DNA of 64,000 nt from Candidatus Burkholderia humilis (GTDB lineage: Bacteria; Pseudomonadota; Gammaproteobacteria; Burkholderiales; Burkholderiaceae). The first letter of the stretch is position 1, and each line of letters begins with the position of its first letter. Location: positions 1 to 64,000 of the forward strand of contig LFMX01000005.1 of NCBI GenBank assembly GCA_001184405.1, in the 5' to 3' direction. Below are positions 9,182 through 19,715 of the stretch, in pieces. The notes below the pieces were generated by a model. The model was not told the origin of the DNA. It was given only the letters and a program-made list of their open reading frames with translations, and made no database searches. The position numbers were made by a program, and so were the translations under genes.

Positions 9182-10192
9182 CTATCCGAAGTGGGCCTTA
9201 CGATGGCAATTTGGACACAGGGCGATGGCATTCTCGACGGTATCGTCTCCGTCTTCCGAGAGCGGTGTTCGGTGATGCACTTCGAGAAAAGGCTTTCCGG
9301 TCGCTTTGCTTGTGAAGGGCGCCTCATTGCCGCAATTTTGGCACGTCCCGTGCGCTTGTTCGAGTACTTCTGCGGCCACATCGGGGTTCCGTTGTGCTAC
9401 TCGGACGAGAACATAGGAAAAGGTAGGCTTTTCTGAGCCTCGAGTAGGCGCTTTTGACGTGCGGCCGGGAGCTCCTGGCGCGCTTTCTTTACCTGTTGCT
9501 CGAATTCCCAGCGAAGAACCTGTGTTTTATCGGCACGAATCGGCGGAACGTCCAGCTCGCAGTTCTTGCACAGATGCGTATAACCCCCGATGTCACTTAC
9601 GTTGCTTCTCGCCCAGTGAGCAATAAGCTGGTGGTCGGTCGAGCAGACCTTGGAGTATTTTCCGCCAGTGTAGGGCGACAGTGAGTCGCTCGTCGACGAA
9701 TCCGAAATGCTGCCTGCCGCACGTCGTCCGATGCAGCACTAAACGATGACGCTCGGGTGGATGGCGGACGTTCATCACAAAACCTTCGGGATGCGCCTGC
9801 AGCCACGCGAGGTATCCCTGCTCATCGTTCTGAAAATGCTCAAGCGCTGTCGGTACGTGCTGCACAGAGCTTGTCTGCGTTGAATCGGACGGCGCGTCGA
9901 AATGATGAGGCAGTTCCGCGTTGCGGAGGCAATGATTACAGAAGCGAACTTCTCCGCCGGAGAAGTAACCGCGAGCTTTACCATAAGAAGCAAGTGGAGA
10001 GGGCGCCTGACACCCGACTTTCCAATGCAGCGCGCCGACGTCGTCATGCACATGTGGGCATTGTGCACGGTGGATCGACGTCTTTCGAGAATTCTTTGGA
10101 TAAACGTTGAGGACAAAATGGTGCGGATTCGCTTGTTTCCATGTTTTAAACGTACCATCTTGCTCACGAAATTCAATGAGATCCATATTCAT
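9182..10192 (-). pseudogene. HNH endonuclease with duplicated N-terminal domain, frameshifted twice
   Basis: The N-terminal 190 residues (10192 to about 9610) carry two copies of one domain: first KTWKQANPHHFVLNVYPK ... IHRAQCPH, then LAWLQAHPEGFVMNVRHP ... LHRTTCGR. Coding then moves frame (THLCKNCELDVPP, VLRWEFEQQVKKARQELP) and again near 9420 to the HNH domain: NPDVAAEVLEQAHGTCQNC, LEVHHRTPLSEDGDDTVENA, LCPNCHRKAHFG. The HNH with its CxxC zinc pairs is of McrA type, which cleaves modified DNA. The duplicated domain could be a recognition module. Both frameshifts would inactivate the product. Confidence 0.75.
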
Positions 10193-10608
10193 AATTCAAC
10201 GCAAAAGAACCTACGAGAAGTGACGGAGGCGATAGGCGTCGCCAGCGATAGCGTATAACGGTAATAAATTGCGAGACTTGAGGATTTTCGCCAGCTGCGC
10301 CGTTGTCTGTCATCGATGATGAACGAAGACGCGCTCTTGCAGGCAGGACGTGTGACGCCTAGAGGGCAAGTATCATTGGCTTCGACGGGTAAGTAGTTGT
10401 AGTCTGATTCGGGAACCCTAAAGGTGAAGCTAAAACCGCCGTAATCCCGAACAGGATGCGAGCGGCGAGATGATAAATGTCGACTACCCACGCGCAATGT
10501 GGCACCGGAACCACAGGAACCTTTAATGGACGATTGTTGCCACTGGCAGGGCGATGCGCGTCAATTTGATGACGGGACCCTGTGAGCTAGTCAACCATCG
10601 ACGAACAC
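10193..10608. other. Intergenic between HNH gene and decayed exported-protein gene
   Basis: Minus-strand frames here (10189-10497) have no recognisable domain and weak coding character. The promoter for the HNH gene should lie in the first 150 bp. I see nothing else. Confidence 0.25.
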
Positions 10609-11111
10609 ATGAACATTCGAAAACTTGCATATTGCTTGATCGCCTTGGGCATTCTGCTGCTTATCGCGGTGTCAAGCGTCTTTGCTTAAACGTTGCCGAC
10701 TCCGGTCGATCTGTAGGCATTTCACGGCAAACAAGTCTCGCCAGTGCCGGAGGTTTCCTACAACGCTTTGCCGACCGTTTCGGCCAGTCAAAACGCGCAG
10801 ACGGCTCTTCCCGTGAACGAGAAAAATCAGGTCGACGCTCTGCAACCGGATTCGTTTCCCCTTGTCTGGAACACTCGGGGTGCCCAAAACCGGCGATGAA
10901 GGCCAACCCCGGGCGCAATCTTAGCGAGGATGTTGACCGGGCTTCACGCTCGGTCCGACAGGGTGCGTCGTGCCACTATTCCGCTTCATACTCACCTAGT
11001 CAGCGACGATGGGAATTGGGGTGTGATGCTGTGTTTCTGCGCTCAGGCGACGATTGCTTTGTGGTCAGCATGACCGAGAACGTGCACGCCGCAAATACGT
11101 CAGCTGGATAG
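10609..11111 (+). pseudogene. Decayed small exported protein gene
   Basis: ATG at 10609 opens a clear signal peptide (KLAYCLIALGILLLIAVSS, then VFA), but TAA follows right after the expected cleavage site and TAG nine codons later. Downstream, plausible protein stretches appear in this and another frame, for example SRSVRQGASCHYS and RWELGCDAVFLRSGDDCFVV, up to 11111. This fits a secreted protein gene broken by nonsense and frameshift mutations. No family recognised. Confidence 0.4.
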
Positions 11112-11429
11112 GCGTGCAACTTCGGGTATCACTACGCCGGAATACGCTGTGCTCTCGTCTTTGTTCCCAATAACGCTTACCTATCCGTCGACGGTAGCCG
11201 ATTTGAGTGCAACTACGGTCACAGAGATATCGGCATACATTGCACGCAGTAACCGGACGGTCTCAATTTTCTAAAATTTTAGAGACATCGTTGATTTCAC
11301 TCCATCGGTATATGACTTGGTAGGACATTGATTTTGCTCGATCGGTTGCCGAATCGTCCAGTCCTCGAATCATGGTGCCGCTCAGACATTTTCGAGCGGT
11401 TTGAGAATAGTGAAAAAGGAATTTCAACG
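11112..11429. other. Intergenic, no recognised feature
   Basis: No convincing frame or RNA seen. The Shine-Dalgarno-like AAAAAGGA at 11413-11420 belongs to the next gene. Confidence 0.3.
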
Positions 11430-12039
11430 TTGAATAATTTTGACAACTCAAAGGCCCGCCCTGGAAAGCTCATTCAGGTAAGCGAGCTGAAGCGATTTCT
11501 CCCGGACGATGAGTCGCTCGATGACGGTTTTCCCGTCTTGCGCGCATTAGTGGAGCCGAACGAGCTCGAGCTCCTGACGACGCATCTCGAATCCGGCGCC
11601 GAGTTTGGGATTGCCGACATCCGTACGTCATGGGGCACGGCGACGACTCTTATGCTACGGCTAGAAGACACGCTCTTCCATTGGTTCCGATGCGCTCGAC
11701 CCGGAGGTCCTGTTGGCAATGGCCGCGTGGCGTGCGAAAAGGGAAGTTGCTCTCTTTTTCTCGACTTCAGAAGATGGCCAAGGCGACGGTGTGTTCGTGG
11801 CAGTGCCGGTCGCCTTCCCGCCTGGGCTCGCGGATAGTCCGGAGAGTTGGGCCACCGATGAATCGCCCGGAGTTGCACGAGCCATTTGGGAAATCGTTGC
11901 GAGCGGAGACCTGCATCGGGTCGGACCGGGTATGAACGTCGAAGATAGGCGAGTCTTCGTTCACACCTTGATGACGGACCACCTTGTTCAAAGCACGCTT
12001 GCAGCGATGTCGAACGACGTTATGTTCATCGACTTCTAA
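11430..12039 (+). pseudogene. Hypothetical cytosolic protein, one frameshift
   Basis: A TTG start at 11430 lies 9 nt after AAAAAGGA. Frame 3 encodes PGKLIQVSELKRFLPDDESL ... ATTLMLRLEDTLF to about 11680. Frame 1 then continues with SIGSDALDPEVLLAMAAWRA ... RRVFVHTLMTDHLVQSTLAAM to the TAA at 12039. One indel near 11675-11685 would restore a protein of about 200 residues, acidic and mixed alpha/beta in pattern. I do not recognise the family. Confidence 0.5.
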
Positions 12040-12112
12040 GCCTTGGTCTGCATGCGGGTGGACACGTTGAGCCGCTATGAGCTTTCAACGATATGACGCA
12101 CGGCTTCGAAAG

Positions 12113-12135
12113 GCACGGGTCATCGCGACCCGTGC
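12113..12135. terminator. Hairpin in a 340-bp gene-free gap
   Basis: A perfect 9-bp stem GCACGGGTC / GACCCGTGC with a 5-nt loop lies between convergent genes ending at 12039 and 12380. There is no strong T-run, so it may be a bidirectional transcription barrier or a Rho-assisted site. The rest of 12040-12379 holds nothing I recognise. Confidence 0.5.
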
Positions 12136-12379
12136 TTCCATTCAGTAACTTCTCTTCTCCAAGCGTACCTGCGTCCGTCGAACAGACCTAGAACGGAAGG
12201 CAAAAGAGCCAGACCAGAACCTTACGGAGCGAATCCGCTAACGTGTCAACTGGTTTGGAGAACGCGCTGGACAAAGCAGTCACGATGAGGGCGCTTCAGG
12301 CGCCGACCGCACGACGCTTGGGCAACGTCAGTCGTTCGAGCAAGCGCTGCTTACGGGTAGAAGTCTGGTTTGGCCACTA

Positions 12380-13123
12380 TCACTCATCGTCGGAGTTGAG
12401 TGACTCGTCCAAAGTGCGGGTCATTTCCAAACTCTGCACCGCGTACTTGCGGATGCCATCGTACAAGCGATACGCAGGGGAGAATCGCGATGTTTCAGAA
12501 AGAACCTCTTCGGCTCTTGCCGCGAGCTTAAATTCGGCCGAGCTAGACGCGCTTCGTATCCGTCCTCGCGGGCCAGTCGTCGCACTTCGGTACAGGGAAC
12601 TGACGAGTTCGTCGGCAAGCTCCCGACTATAGGTTTGAGCTGCTTCAAGGCTCTGCACAACCAATGGACGTTGGTTGAACACGAAGTCGCTGTCGGCATG
12701 GGCGAAAATTGCGCTCATGATTCTGATGCTATCTGGTTGAAGAGGATTGAGTTGCGTTGAAAGTGTCGCGAGCACGGATTCATCCAACGGACCGAAAATC
12801 TTTGAGAAAAGCTCGCCGGCCTCACTGACAATCTCATTTTCAGTGTGTTCACGCATCCAAGCCAAGAGGCGCATCATGCACGCTTCAGCGTCTACCGCGC
12901 CCTTCATATTGAACTCAACAGCATCGTATGGTCGATCAAAGCAAATCTCGTACGACCATTCGTCGATTTTTGTCGAGTGCTTGAGCCGCGCCAAAAAGAA
13001 ATCGAGAACGAGCGAACAGCGTTCAGTGGAAAGAGCTGCGAGTGTTGACTGAAGCCAGTATCCTTCAACGTTTCGAACTGAGACAAGACGGCTGAGTATG
13101 CCGCTGACATCGTCGTTGCTCAT
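12380..13123 (-). CDS. Helical protein downstream of, or C-terminus of, the STAND NTPase gene
   Basis: The gene encodes 247 residues, alpha-helical throughout, with HEAT-like repeating patterns (SRLVSVRNVEGYWLQSTLAA, IVSEAGELFSKIFGPLDESV). ATG at 13123 lies 5 nt after the TAA (13131-13129) that ends the upstream NTPase frame, with AAGG between. It could be a separate coupled gene. Because the frame stays open upstream (SALRLMSNDDVSG), it could equally be the C-terminal end of the NTPase after one more frameshift. The open frame itself is undamaged. Confidence 0.5.
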   Translation of the reverse strand: MSNDDVSGILSRLVSVRNVEGYWLQSTLAALSTERCSLVLDFFLARLKHSTKIDEWSYEICFDRPYDAVEFNMKGAVDAEACMMRLLAWMREHTENEIVSEAGELFSKIFGPLDESVLATLSTQLNPLQPDSIRIMSAIFAHADSDFVFNQRPLVVQSLEAAQTYSRELADELVSSLYRSATTGPRGRIRSASSSAEFKLAARAEEVLSETSRFSPAYRLYDGIRKYAVQSLEMTRTLDESLNSDDE

Positions 13124-13128
13124 CAACC

Positions 13129-16117
13129 TTAAAGCAGAGGCCCATCGTTGTGCACGAGGACCAAGGCTTCCTCGGCGAACTCCTGCGAGGCCTCAAGAGG
13201 CAGTGACTTGAACATCTCAATTGCTTCTTGGATGTTGCTCGTCGCAGTACATCTTTCTGAGTAACTGAATTTTGCGTTCGCTTAGCCTATCGTTAAAGTT
13301 CAGCTGCGAAAAGGCGCGCAACCGATTGTCGAAGCGCTAATTCTCCGCTCGACCAAAGCCGTTCGGCAGAGCTGAGAGCTTGTTCATGGCAGTGTCCCAA
13401 AAATGCAGCGAGTGCCTCACCACAAAAGGCTACGACGCGGGCTTTTGGTTCAGCCATCGCTTGCTCGACCATAATTTTTGCAAAATCAGCGGATCTTGAA
13501 AGCAGGTGTCGAATCAGTAATACCGGTGCTGCTCTATCGGCCAGTCCTGCGGAGTCAATTTCATGCAATTTGTGCTCTATCATCCGCAACAACGCATGTG
13601 GCGAAGCCGTGCTTAGCAATTCATCCGCGAGAGAGTTCAGAAGCGTTTGACGAGTTTCTTCGCTTTTCACCGGGTCGCTCATCTCGATTCGCATCCAGGC
13701 ATTTGTCAACGCGAGGTTTAGTCTCGTCTCGGAGGTATCAGGTAGTGTGGCGATGATCTCTGACGCTAATTCTTTAAGCTCATCTGGTCCATGCTTTGCC
13801 AGCCACGCAATTTCCTTGGCTACCTCGATTTGAACAAGGCTCGAAAGGGCCGGGAGTTGGGTGGCGCTTTTAAGCTTACGCAACGTCTGGGCGAAAACCT
13901 CGGTCCATTGGTCGCGGCTGGCGCTTTCGACTTGATGCCCAAACAGACTCATTGGGTACCGCAAGCCGGATCCCACGAAATTCGCGGCCTTGACTCCGAT
14001 CGATGGGCTCTGATGGTTAAGCAACGTAATCGCTGCATCTTCGACCTTTGACCTTAACGGGAGGACTGCCTCGGGGCGCACGAGGAAAGGACCGAAAGAA
14101 ATCGCGCGACCTGTCGATTCTGTCGTGTGGCCCTCGGTCTTCAAAATCGCGGTAAGCGACGTTGCGTAGCAACGTCGGCAATTCTCTAGGCACATACCCT
14201 TTCCTGATCAAGTCCTCAGCATATTCAAGGCTTCGTTCAGGCTGGTAATAAGCGGCATTAGCTATCGCATCGACAAGTGAGTCGGCATCCTCGATGTGCG
14301 TCTCAAGCTGGCCCCAAACGCCGTCCAGTAGACGACGGCTTGCCTGGTCCGTGCTGGATAGGCGCCAGTCGGGCTTGCTCACATTGACCATCAGATTTTG
14401 AAGCTGGTCGCGCGAGCATTTGGAAAACAACGACTCCGCGTAACCGGTGAAGCGTCTTTCCAGCCCAATGCATGCTTCATGGATCGTGAAATCGGCGAGT
14501 AGGTCAGGGGGCAGTCGATAGTTGCGACCTCTCTTGGTTAGAATACCACCTGAGGCGAGAATATTGACTGCTCTGAACGTCTCTGAGGGTTCAATCCCCT
14601 TGATGCTTTTCGCAATCTTAGTCAGCGCGTGGTCTTCCGGCGAAACCGGCTGCAGTAACGCAATTAGCTTGAGTACTTTTCGAAGCAAGTCGCCATCTGT
14701 TGGTCTGCCCAATTGACCCGCGACTACATCTCGAAATCTCGCAAGAATTTGGTCGCGAAACTCGCGCTCGTTTGAAACAAGTGCGGCCGGCACGCGGCGA
14801 GTGCCGACAAGGTAGGAAGAGATGACCGTTGCCAGAGGGCAGTCGTAGGTTAGGCGTGCGATGTCGTGGGCGAGGTGTTCATTAGCGCCGTAGTCTCGAA
14901 GCACTTCTGCCGCGAGGCAAGTAGCTTGCGAAATGGTAAGGGGAGTCACCTTGCTGATATCAAACTCATTTCCGGCAATGCCGGATGTTATGGCGTTCGC
15001 TTGAACTTTAGCGAAACCGTACCCGCGAAGGGCGAGCACGATTTTAATATTTGGTTCACCGGCAGCTCGTTGGAAAAGTAACTGCAGACTGCGTTGGTCG
15101 TGAGCGTTGTCTATGACGAACAGCCTCTTGCCTCGACCAAGGTCGTCAATGCTTCTTGAGTCAGGCTCTTCCGAAGGCGACAGCACGCTGATATCTGTGT
15201 CGGGCGATTTCCTTTGGTATGAGCGGAGCAATTCCAAAATGATTCGCGTTTTTCCGCTTCTTCCGACGCCGGTTATCGCAAGAATTTTGATTTCTGGTTG
15301 GTCCAACTTCGTCAGGCAATCGTCGATAAGGTCGTTCCGTCCGACCAGTGCCCATGCATGATTGAAGATTGCGTGTCGGTTGGAGAACGGAGCAAAAAAC
15401 TCTTCAGCTGTCTGCCATGGCCCTGCTTCGCGCTGCCCAATGAGTGCAAAGCCCTGGCCAGGAAAAAATGTATCAACAAGTCGTCGTTGCTCGTCTGCGC
15501 TCAGCCCTTGGCGAATTTTCAGAGAAACGTCATCAATGTCCCACCGGGGATGTTTTGCCGCTTCTTTGCGCGCGGCTGGGGTAGCAATGCGTGAAATAAA
15601 AAAGGATATTCGCCTCCGCCTCGTAGGCGTCTGCCTGCACAGCGCTGCGTACTTTCGCCGGTCCAAATTCTCGATGGTGCTTGCACTGAACACCGATGGA
15701 TTGTCCTTCAGACGTTTTCACTTCCAGGTCGATTCCATCTTGCGTGTGTCCTTGACCGCCAAAGCGATGGACCGTTCCTCCCTTGTAAAGGGCAGAGAAG
15801 AGATGCTGGGCGAACCGCTCAAAGGCGTCTGGCGAGAGGGCCTCAATTGGGAAAGGCGCAAGCGGCATGGCGACCGCGGTCGTGGGCGAGGTCGGAATGT
15901 ACCCGGCGGCCTGCAGCAAATCGTGGAGGTCGTCTGCTCACAAGGCGGCGGCGAGATCGGACATTTGTTTCACACGCGGGCGCGAACTGCCGTTCTCCCA
16001 CCTGCTAACAGTTTGTTGAGATGTGCCTAATCGTTTTGCAAGGTCCGACTGCTGGGCAAATCCCGCCTTCTGCCGCAAGTTCTGCAGTAGATGCCCGAAA
16101 GTGGAATACCGTTCCAT
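13129..16117 (-). pseudogene. HTH / PD-(D/E)XK / STAND NTPase defence-like protein, disrupted
   Basis: Domains in order from ATG 16117: an XRE-type HTH (LRQKAGFAQQSDLAKRLGTS then QQTVSRWENGSSRPRVKQ); an in-frame TGA at 15940-15938; a Mrr-like nuclease domain (LSPDAFERFAQHLFSALY, GQGHTQDGIDLEV, IGVQCKHHREFG); a frameshift at the A6 run 15598-15603; a STAND P-loop (ILAITGVGRSGKT Walker A, KRLFVIDNAHD Walker B, DCPLATVISSYLV); and helical repeats. Further frameshifts occur near 14150 and near 13245. Restored length is about 1000 residues. The architecture fits an NLR/Avs-like phage sensor with a nuclease effector and a built-in DNA-binding autoregulator. Function is inferred from domains only. 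Confidence 0.72.
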
Positions 16118-16141
16118 ATAGCCTCAAAAACTTGTACGCAA

Positions 16142-16158
16142 AAAGTGTGTTGCACTTT
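16142..16158. promoter_or_regulatory. Palindromic operator candidate between divergent genes
   Basis: Perfect inverted repeat AAAGTG-N5-CACTTT lies in the 140-bp divergent promoter region of the HTH/nuclease/NTPase gene (start 16117, minus) and the small gene at 16258 (plus). A TATGAT minus-10-like element follows (about 16173). Size and position suit binding by the XRE domain of the divergent gene. Confidence 0.5.
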
Positions 16159-16257
16159 AGAATCAATGGTATGATGTGTCGGTCGCAGCGTCCAGTCTTA
16201 CTGGACGCTCGGCTCCCAGTGATACAACGGCCTTCAACGCTCGTAAAAGGCGACACA

Positions 16258-16611
16258 ATGGCAGATATCTACCAGTCCTCACCAGACCTTTTTGACCTGC
16301 TCGTCGAAGCGCTTGGGCGTCTCAATAGGGGCAAGAAGGGTGTTGTGCGATTTCTCTGCGGCGCTGGGGTGGACGAGGCGGACCCTGCCGAAGTTGACAG
16401 AATCGTTGCAACAAAGACTGATTCCATCGGCAAGTTCGAAATCGTACGCAATGTGCTCGAAAAACTGAACGCGCGAGGCGATAGCGAGCTCGTTGCGAAC
16501 TAATCAAGCGTGTCGTAGAAGTTCGAGGACTTCTCGACGTGCTGGGAAAACGATCAATTGAAAGCGCGTGGCCTAGTTGCGGCGATCCGTGACGCCGTGA
16601 ACAGGAAGCAT
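16258..16611 (+). pseudogene. Truncated, frameshifted gene of unknown family at the island's right end
   Basis: From ATG 16258 the frame reads SSPDLFDLLVEALGRLNRGK, then GVVRFLCGAGV and KFEIVRNVLEKLNARGDSEL, and stops at 16503. The expected continuation ELIKRVVE and then FEDFSTCWENDQLKARGLVA lies in the two other frames, so two single-base indels are implied. Similarity ends abruptly near 16611 where polyamine-synthase-like sequence starts. I recall this N-terminal module from larger bacterial proteins that continue with signalling or effector domains, which would have been lost here. Confidence 0.5.
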
Positions 16612-18615
16612 ATGTTCGTTGCCGTTCGCGTTGGTCGGCGTGCCGGCGATCGCGCTAGGTGGCACGCTGCCCGTTCTGATGCGCGCGGGCGGACGGCTCT
16701 ATGCGGCGAATACCGCCGGCGCCATCGCGGGCGCGTTGCTGTCTGCTTTCGTTCTCATTCCCCTGCTCGGCGTGCAGGGCAGCGCGTATGCAGCGGCCGC
16801 GTTGCTGTTGCGCGGACCGGTCGCACACTCCAAACCCGTTCCCGGCGATGCCGCGCATGATCGCATCGTTGTTGCGCTGTATGCGGTGGCGGGTGGTATC
16901 GCGCTGGGTTATGAGGTGATCTGGTCGCAGGCCAGCGGGCAGTTCATCAGCACGCGCAGCTTCGCGTTTTCGATCGTGCTTGCGACGTATCTCTTCGGCC
17001 TCGCAGCGGGCAGCGGGCAGCGCAATCGCCGATCGCGTTGGCCGGACTCGTTGCGTGCGCGGGAGATTGGCTATCGAGCGCGCAGCAGCTTGCATCGGCG
17101 AAGGTGTTGTCGATGATCGGCAACCTGCTTGCATCGATGTGCGCGGGCTTTGTACTCGCCGCTTGCGCGATCATCCTGATTCCGACGATGTTGCTCGGCG
17201 CGGCGTTTCCCTTTGCGTTGCGCATGGCATCGAACGGCGATGGCAAACACAAAGCGAACATCGGCGGCGCGGTCGGCCGCGTACTCGCGTGGAACACGGT
17301 GGGCGGCATCGCGACGCTGTTCGCGGGCTTCGCGCTCGGCGTGCTGGCCGTCGCCGCGAGTCTGATCGGTTTATCGGCGACGCTGTCGGGACGTATCGTG
17401 CAGAAGGCCGGCGTGATCGTCTGCTCGTGTCTCGCCGCAATCACGATGGCGGCCTTGCTCGTCACGCCCGCCGACCGGCTCGGCGCGCTGCTTGGCGAAT
17501 GCGCCACCACGGCACTCTCGCGTATTACGAGGAAAGCGCGGGCGGCACGGTCGGCGTGCTCGATCAGGGCGCGGACGCGCAGCGCTTTCGCCGCCTCTAT
17601 ATTCAGGGCCCTGTCCAATTCCGGCGATGCGATGACGTCGCTGCGCTATATGCGTCTGCAGGCACTTGCGCCGCTCATCGTGCATGGCGGTACGCCGCGT
17701 TCGGCGCTCGTCATCGGGCTGGGCACGGGCATCACGGCGGGCGTGCTCTCGATGTGGCCGCAACTCGACAAGCGCGTGGTCGCGGAGCTGCTGCCTGCGG
17801 TCGTGCTTCGATGGCAACTTTGGCGTCAGCGCCGATCCGCGCATCGATATCCGTACCGTCGATGGCCGCCGCGAATTGCTCGCGCGGTTCGAGCGCTATG
17901 ACCTCATCACGCTCGAACTGCCGCCGCCTTCCGCTGCGGGCGTCGTCAATCTGTATTCGACGGACTTTTACCAGCTCGCGGCGCAGCGCCTGAATTGGGG
18001 GCAGTATCGTCGCGCAATGGCTGCCGCTCGCGACGCAGAACGAAGCGCAAACGCGCTCACTCATTCAGAGCTTCGTGCAGACGTTTGGGCACGCGGCGCT
18101 CTGGACCACCGAGTTTCACGAAATGATGCTCGTCGGTTCGAACGCGCCGCTCACGCTCGATGCATCGCGCATTCGCGAACGCTTCATGCAAGCCGATGTC
18201 GCGCGTGCGTTGCGTGAAGTGGGCATTGCATCGCCGGAAGCATTGCTTGCCAACTGGATCGCCGATAAATCCGCGCTCGAATACTATGCCGCCGATGCCC
18301 GCCCCGTCACCGATGACGATCCGCGCATCGAATACGCGCCGTGGGTCAAGCCCGCGGAGTTTGCGCTGACGTTGTCGCATCTGTTGTCGTTACAGAGCGA
18401 GCCGCCGCTCGTCAACGCAGACGCATCATTCGCTGAAGCCGTGCGCACCGGCTGAAGCCGTGCGCACCGAACGCACGACGCTGCACGCGTTCTATCGCGC
18501 GGGACTGGATGCGTATCGCGGCGATCGTCAGGCATGGGCGAACGATATCCGCGCCGTGCTGAGCGAGGATCACACGAATCCATATTACCGCTGGGTGTTG
18601 GGCGGCGCGGAATAA
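16612..18615 (+). pseudogene. Fused membrane/spermidine-synthase-like protein, 5'-truncated and frameshifted
   Basis: Membrane segments come first (VPAIALGGTLPVLMRAGGRL, ANTAGAIAGALLSAFVLIPL, ILIPTMLLGAAFPFALRMAS). An aminopropyltransferase-like domain follows with ALVIGLGTGITAGVLSMWP (SAM-binding glycine loop) and FERYDLITLELPPPSAAGVV. The end, NDIRAVLSEDHTNPYYRWVL, stops at 18615. Coding moves through at least three frames (breaks near 17020, 17810 and 18030), and the 5' end is cut off by the island. A 15-bp stretch at 18438-18466 also appears tandemly duplicated. The family is the bacterial fused MFS/spermidine-synthase proteins; substrate unknown. Confidence 0.65.
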
Positions 18616-18634
18616 AAAGCCATTAAAAACAGGC

Positions 18635-19627
18635 TTAAAACACGAGCGTCGCCGTCGCCATGAACGTCTTGGTGCTCTTCAGGCGGTTGGTGCTCGTGAT
18701 CGACGGCACCCACCGCACGCTCGGCGGTAAGCGGCGCTTTATCGCCGAGCTTCATTTCGTATGTGACGATCGGACCGAGCGCGAAATCATGTCCGACGAA
18801 ACCGTTGAGCCGATCGGGAATCGGGCCGGTGTCTTTGCCGATCTTGCTGGATCGTGCCCATCACGAGACCCACGCCGACGCCGTTGGTGAACTTCTTCAG
18901 GCCCATCACATCGAGCGTGAACAAAGGCGCGTTCTGATAGTCGGTCGCGGAGTTGCGCGTATAGAACTGAAAGCCCATCACGTCATCAAATTCGAGTCCG
19001 TATTTCGGCACCAGATGCGTGTAAGCGATTTGCGGCACGAAGGTCCAGTTGTTCAGGCTCGCATTGGCCAGCGCGCCCGCTTCGTACTTGCCGGTCGGCA
19101 CCCAGATATTGAAGCTGAGCGCAATGTGATCGTTCGCCGAGAAGTGATAGCCCGCCATGATCGGCGTGAAGTACATGTCATAGAGATTCGATACGCGATC
19201 CGTCGTCGATCTCGATGCCTGATTGACGTTGAACGTCCCCGTCGCCTCTTCCCACACGTACGGCAGCGTAATGCCCGACGCGAAATCCCAGCCCTTGTAG
19301 CTTGCCCCACACGCGGATGAGCGTCGCGAGAGTGAACGATATTCGCCTTCCAGTCCCAGCGATGTCCTGCCGCCGACCGGCACGCCACGGCTCGCGCTGA
19401 TCGTGCCATTGAGATAGAGCTGTTGCAGGCTCGCAATCCACACCGGCACATCCGGCACGATACCCACGCTCGGCATCACGCTCGTTCCGGTGACGGGACG
19501 CCCGAGCGCGTTTTCCGTCGCGCGCGCCGTCTGCTGCACAGAGCGCCGCGAGCGCGGCCGCGGCGAGCATCGTGCGGCGATACTGACGTTGCGAGTAATT
19601 TGCACGGGCGCGTGTCAGCGTTTTCAT
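18635..19627 (-). pseudogene. SphA-type outer-membrane channel, frameshifted
   Basis: ATG 19627 follows an excellent GGAGGTGAAG site and opens a signal-peptide-like start (RRTMLAAAALAALCAA). The mature part lies in another frame: SLQQLYLNGTISASRGVPVG, ASGITLPYVWEEATGTFNVN, ALSFNIWVPTGKYEAGALAN. The end ...KTFMATATLVF stops at 18635. The aromatic, alternating beta pattern and the final Phe fit an outer-membrane beta-barrel of the phenol meta-pathway transporter (SphA) family. Frameshifts lie near 19500, 19310 and 18850. Confidence 0.65.
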
Positions 19628-19715
19628 GCCTTCACCTCCATCCGCTGCGGGTTGGGGTTCAGCAATATTGGAATTCGCGTGCGTTGTAAAGCGGGTTCGT
19701 TCTCGATCGATGCCC

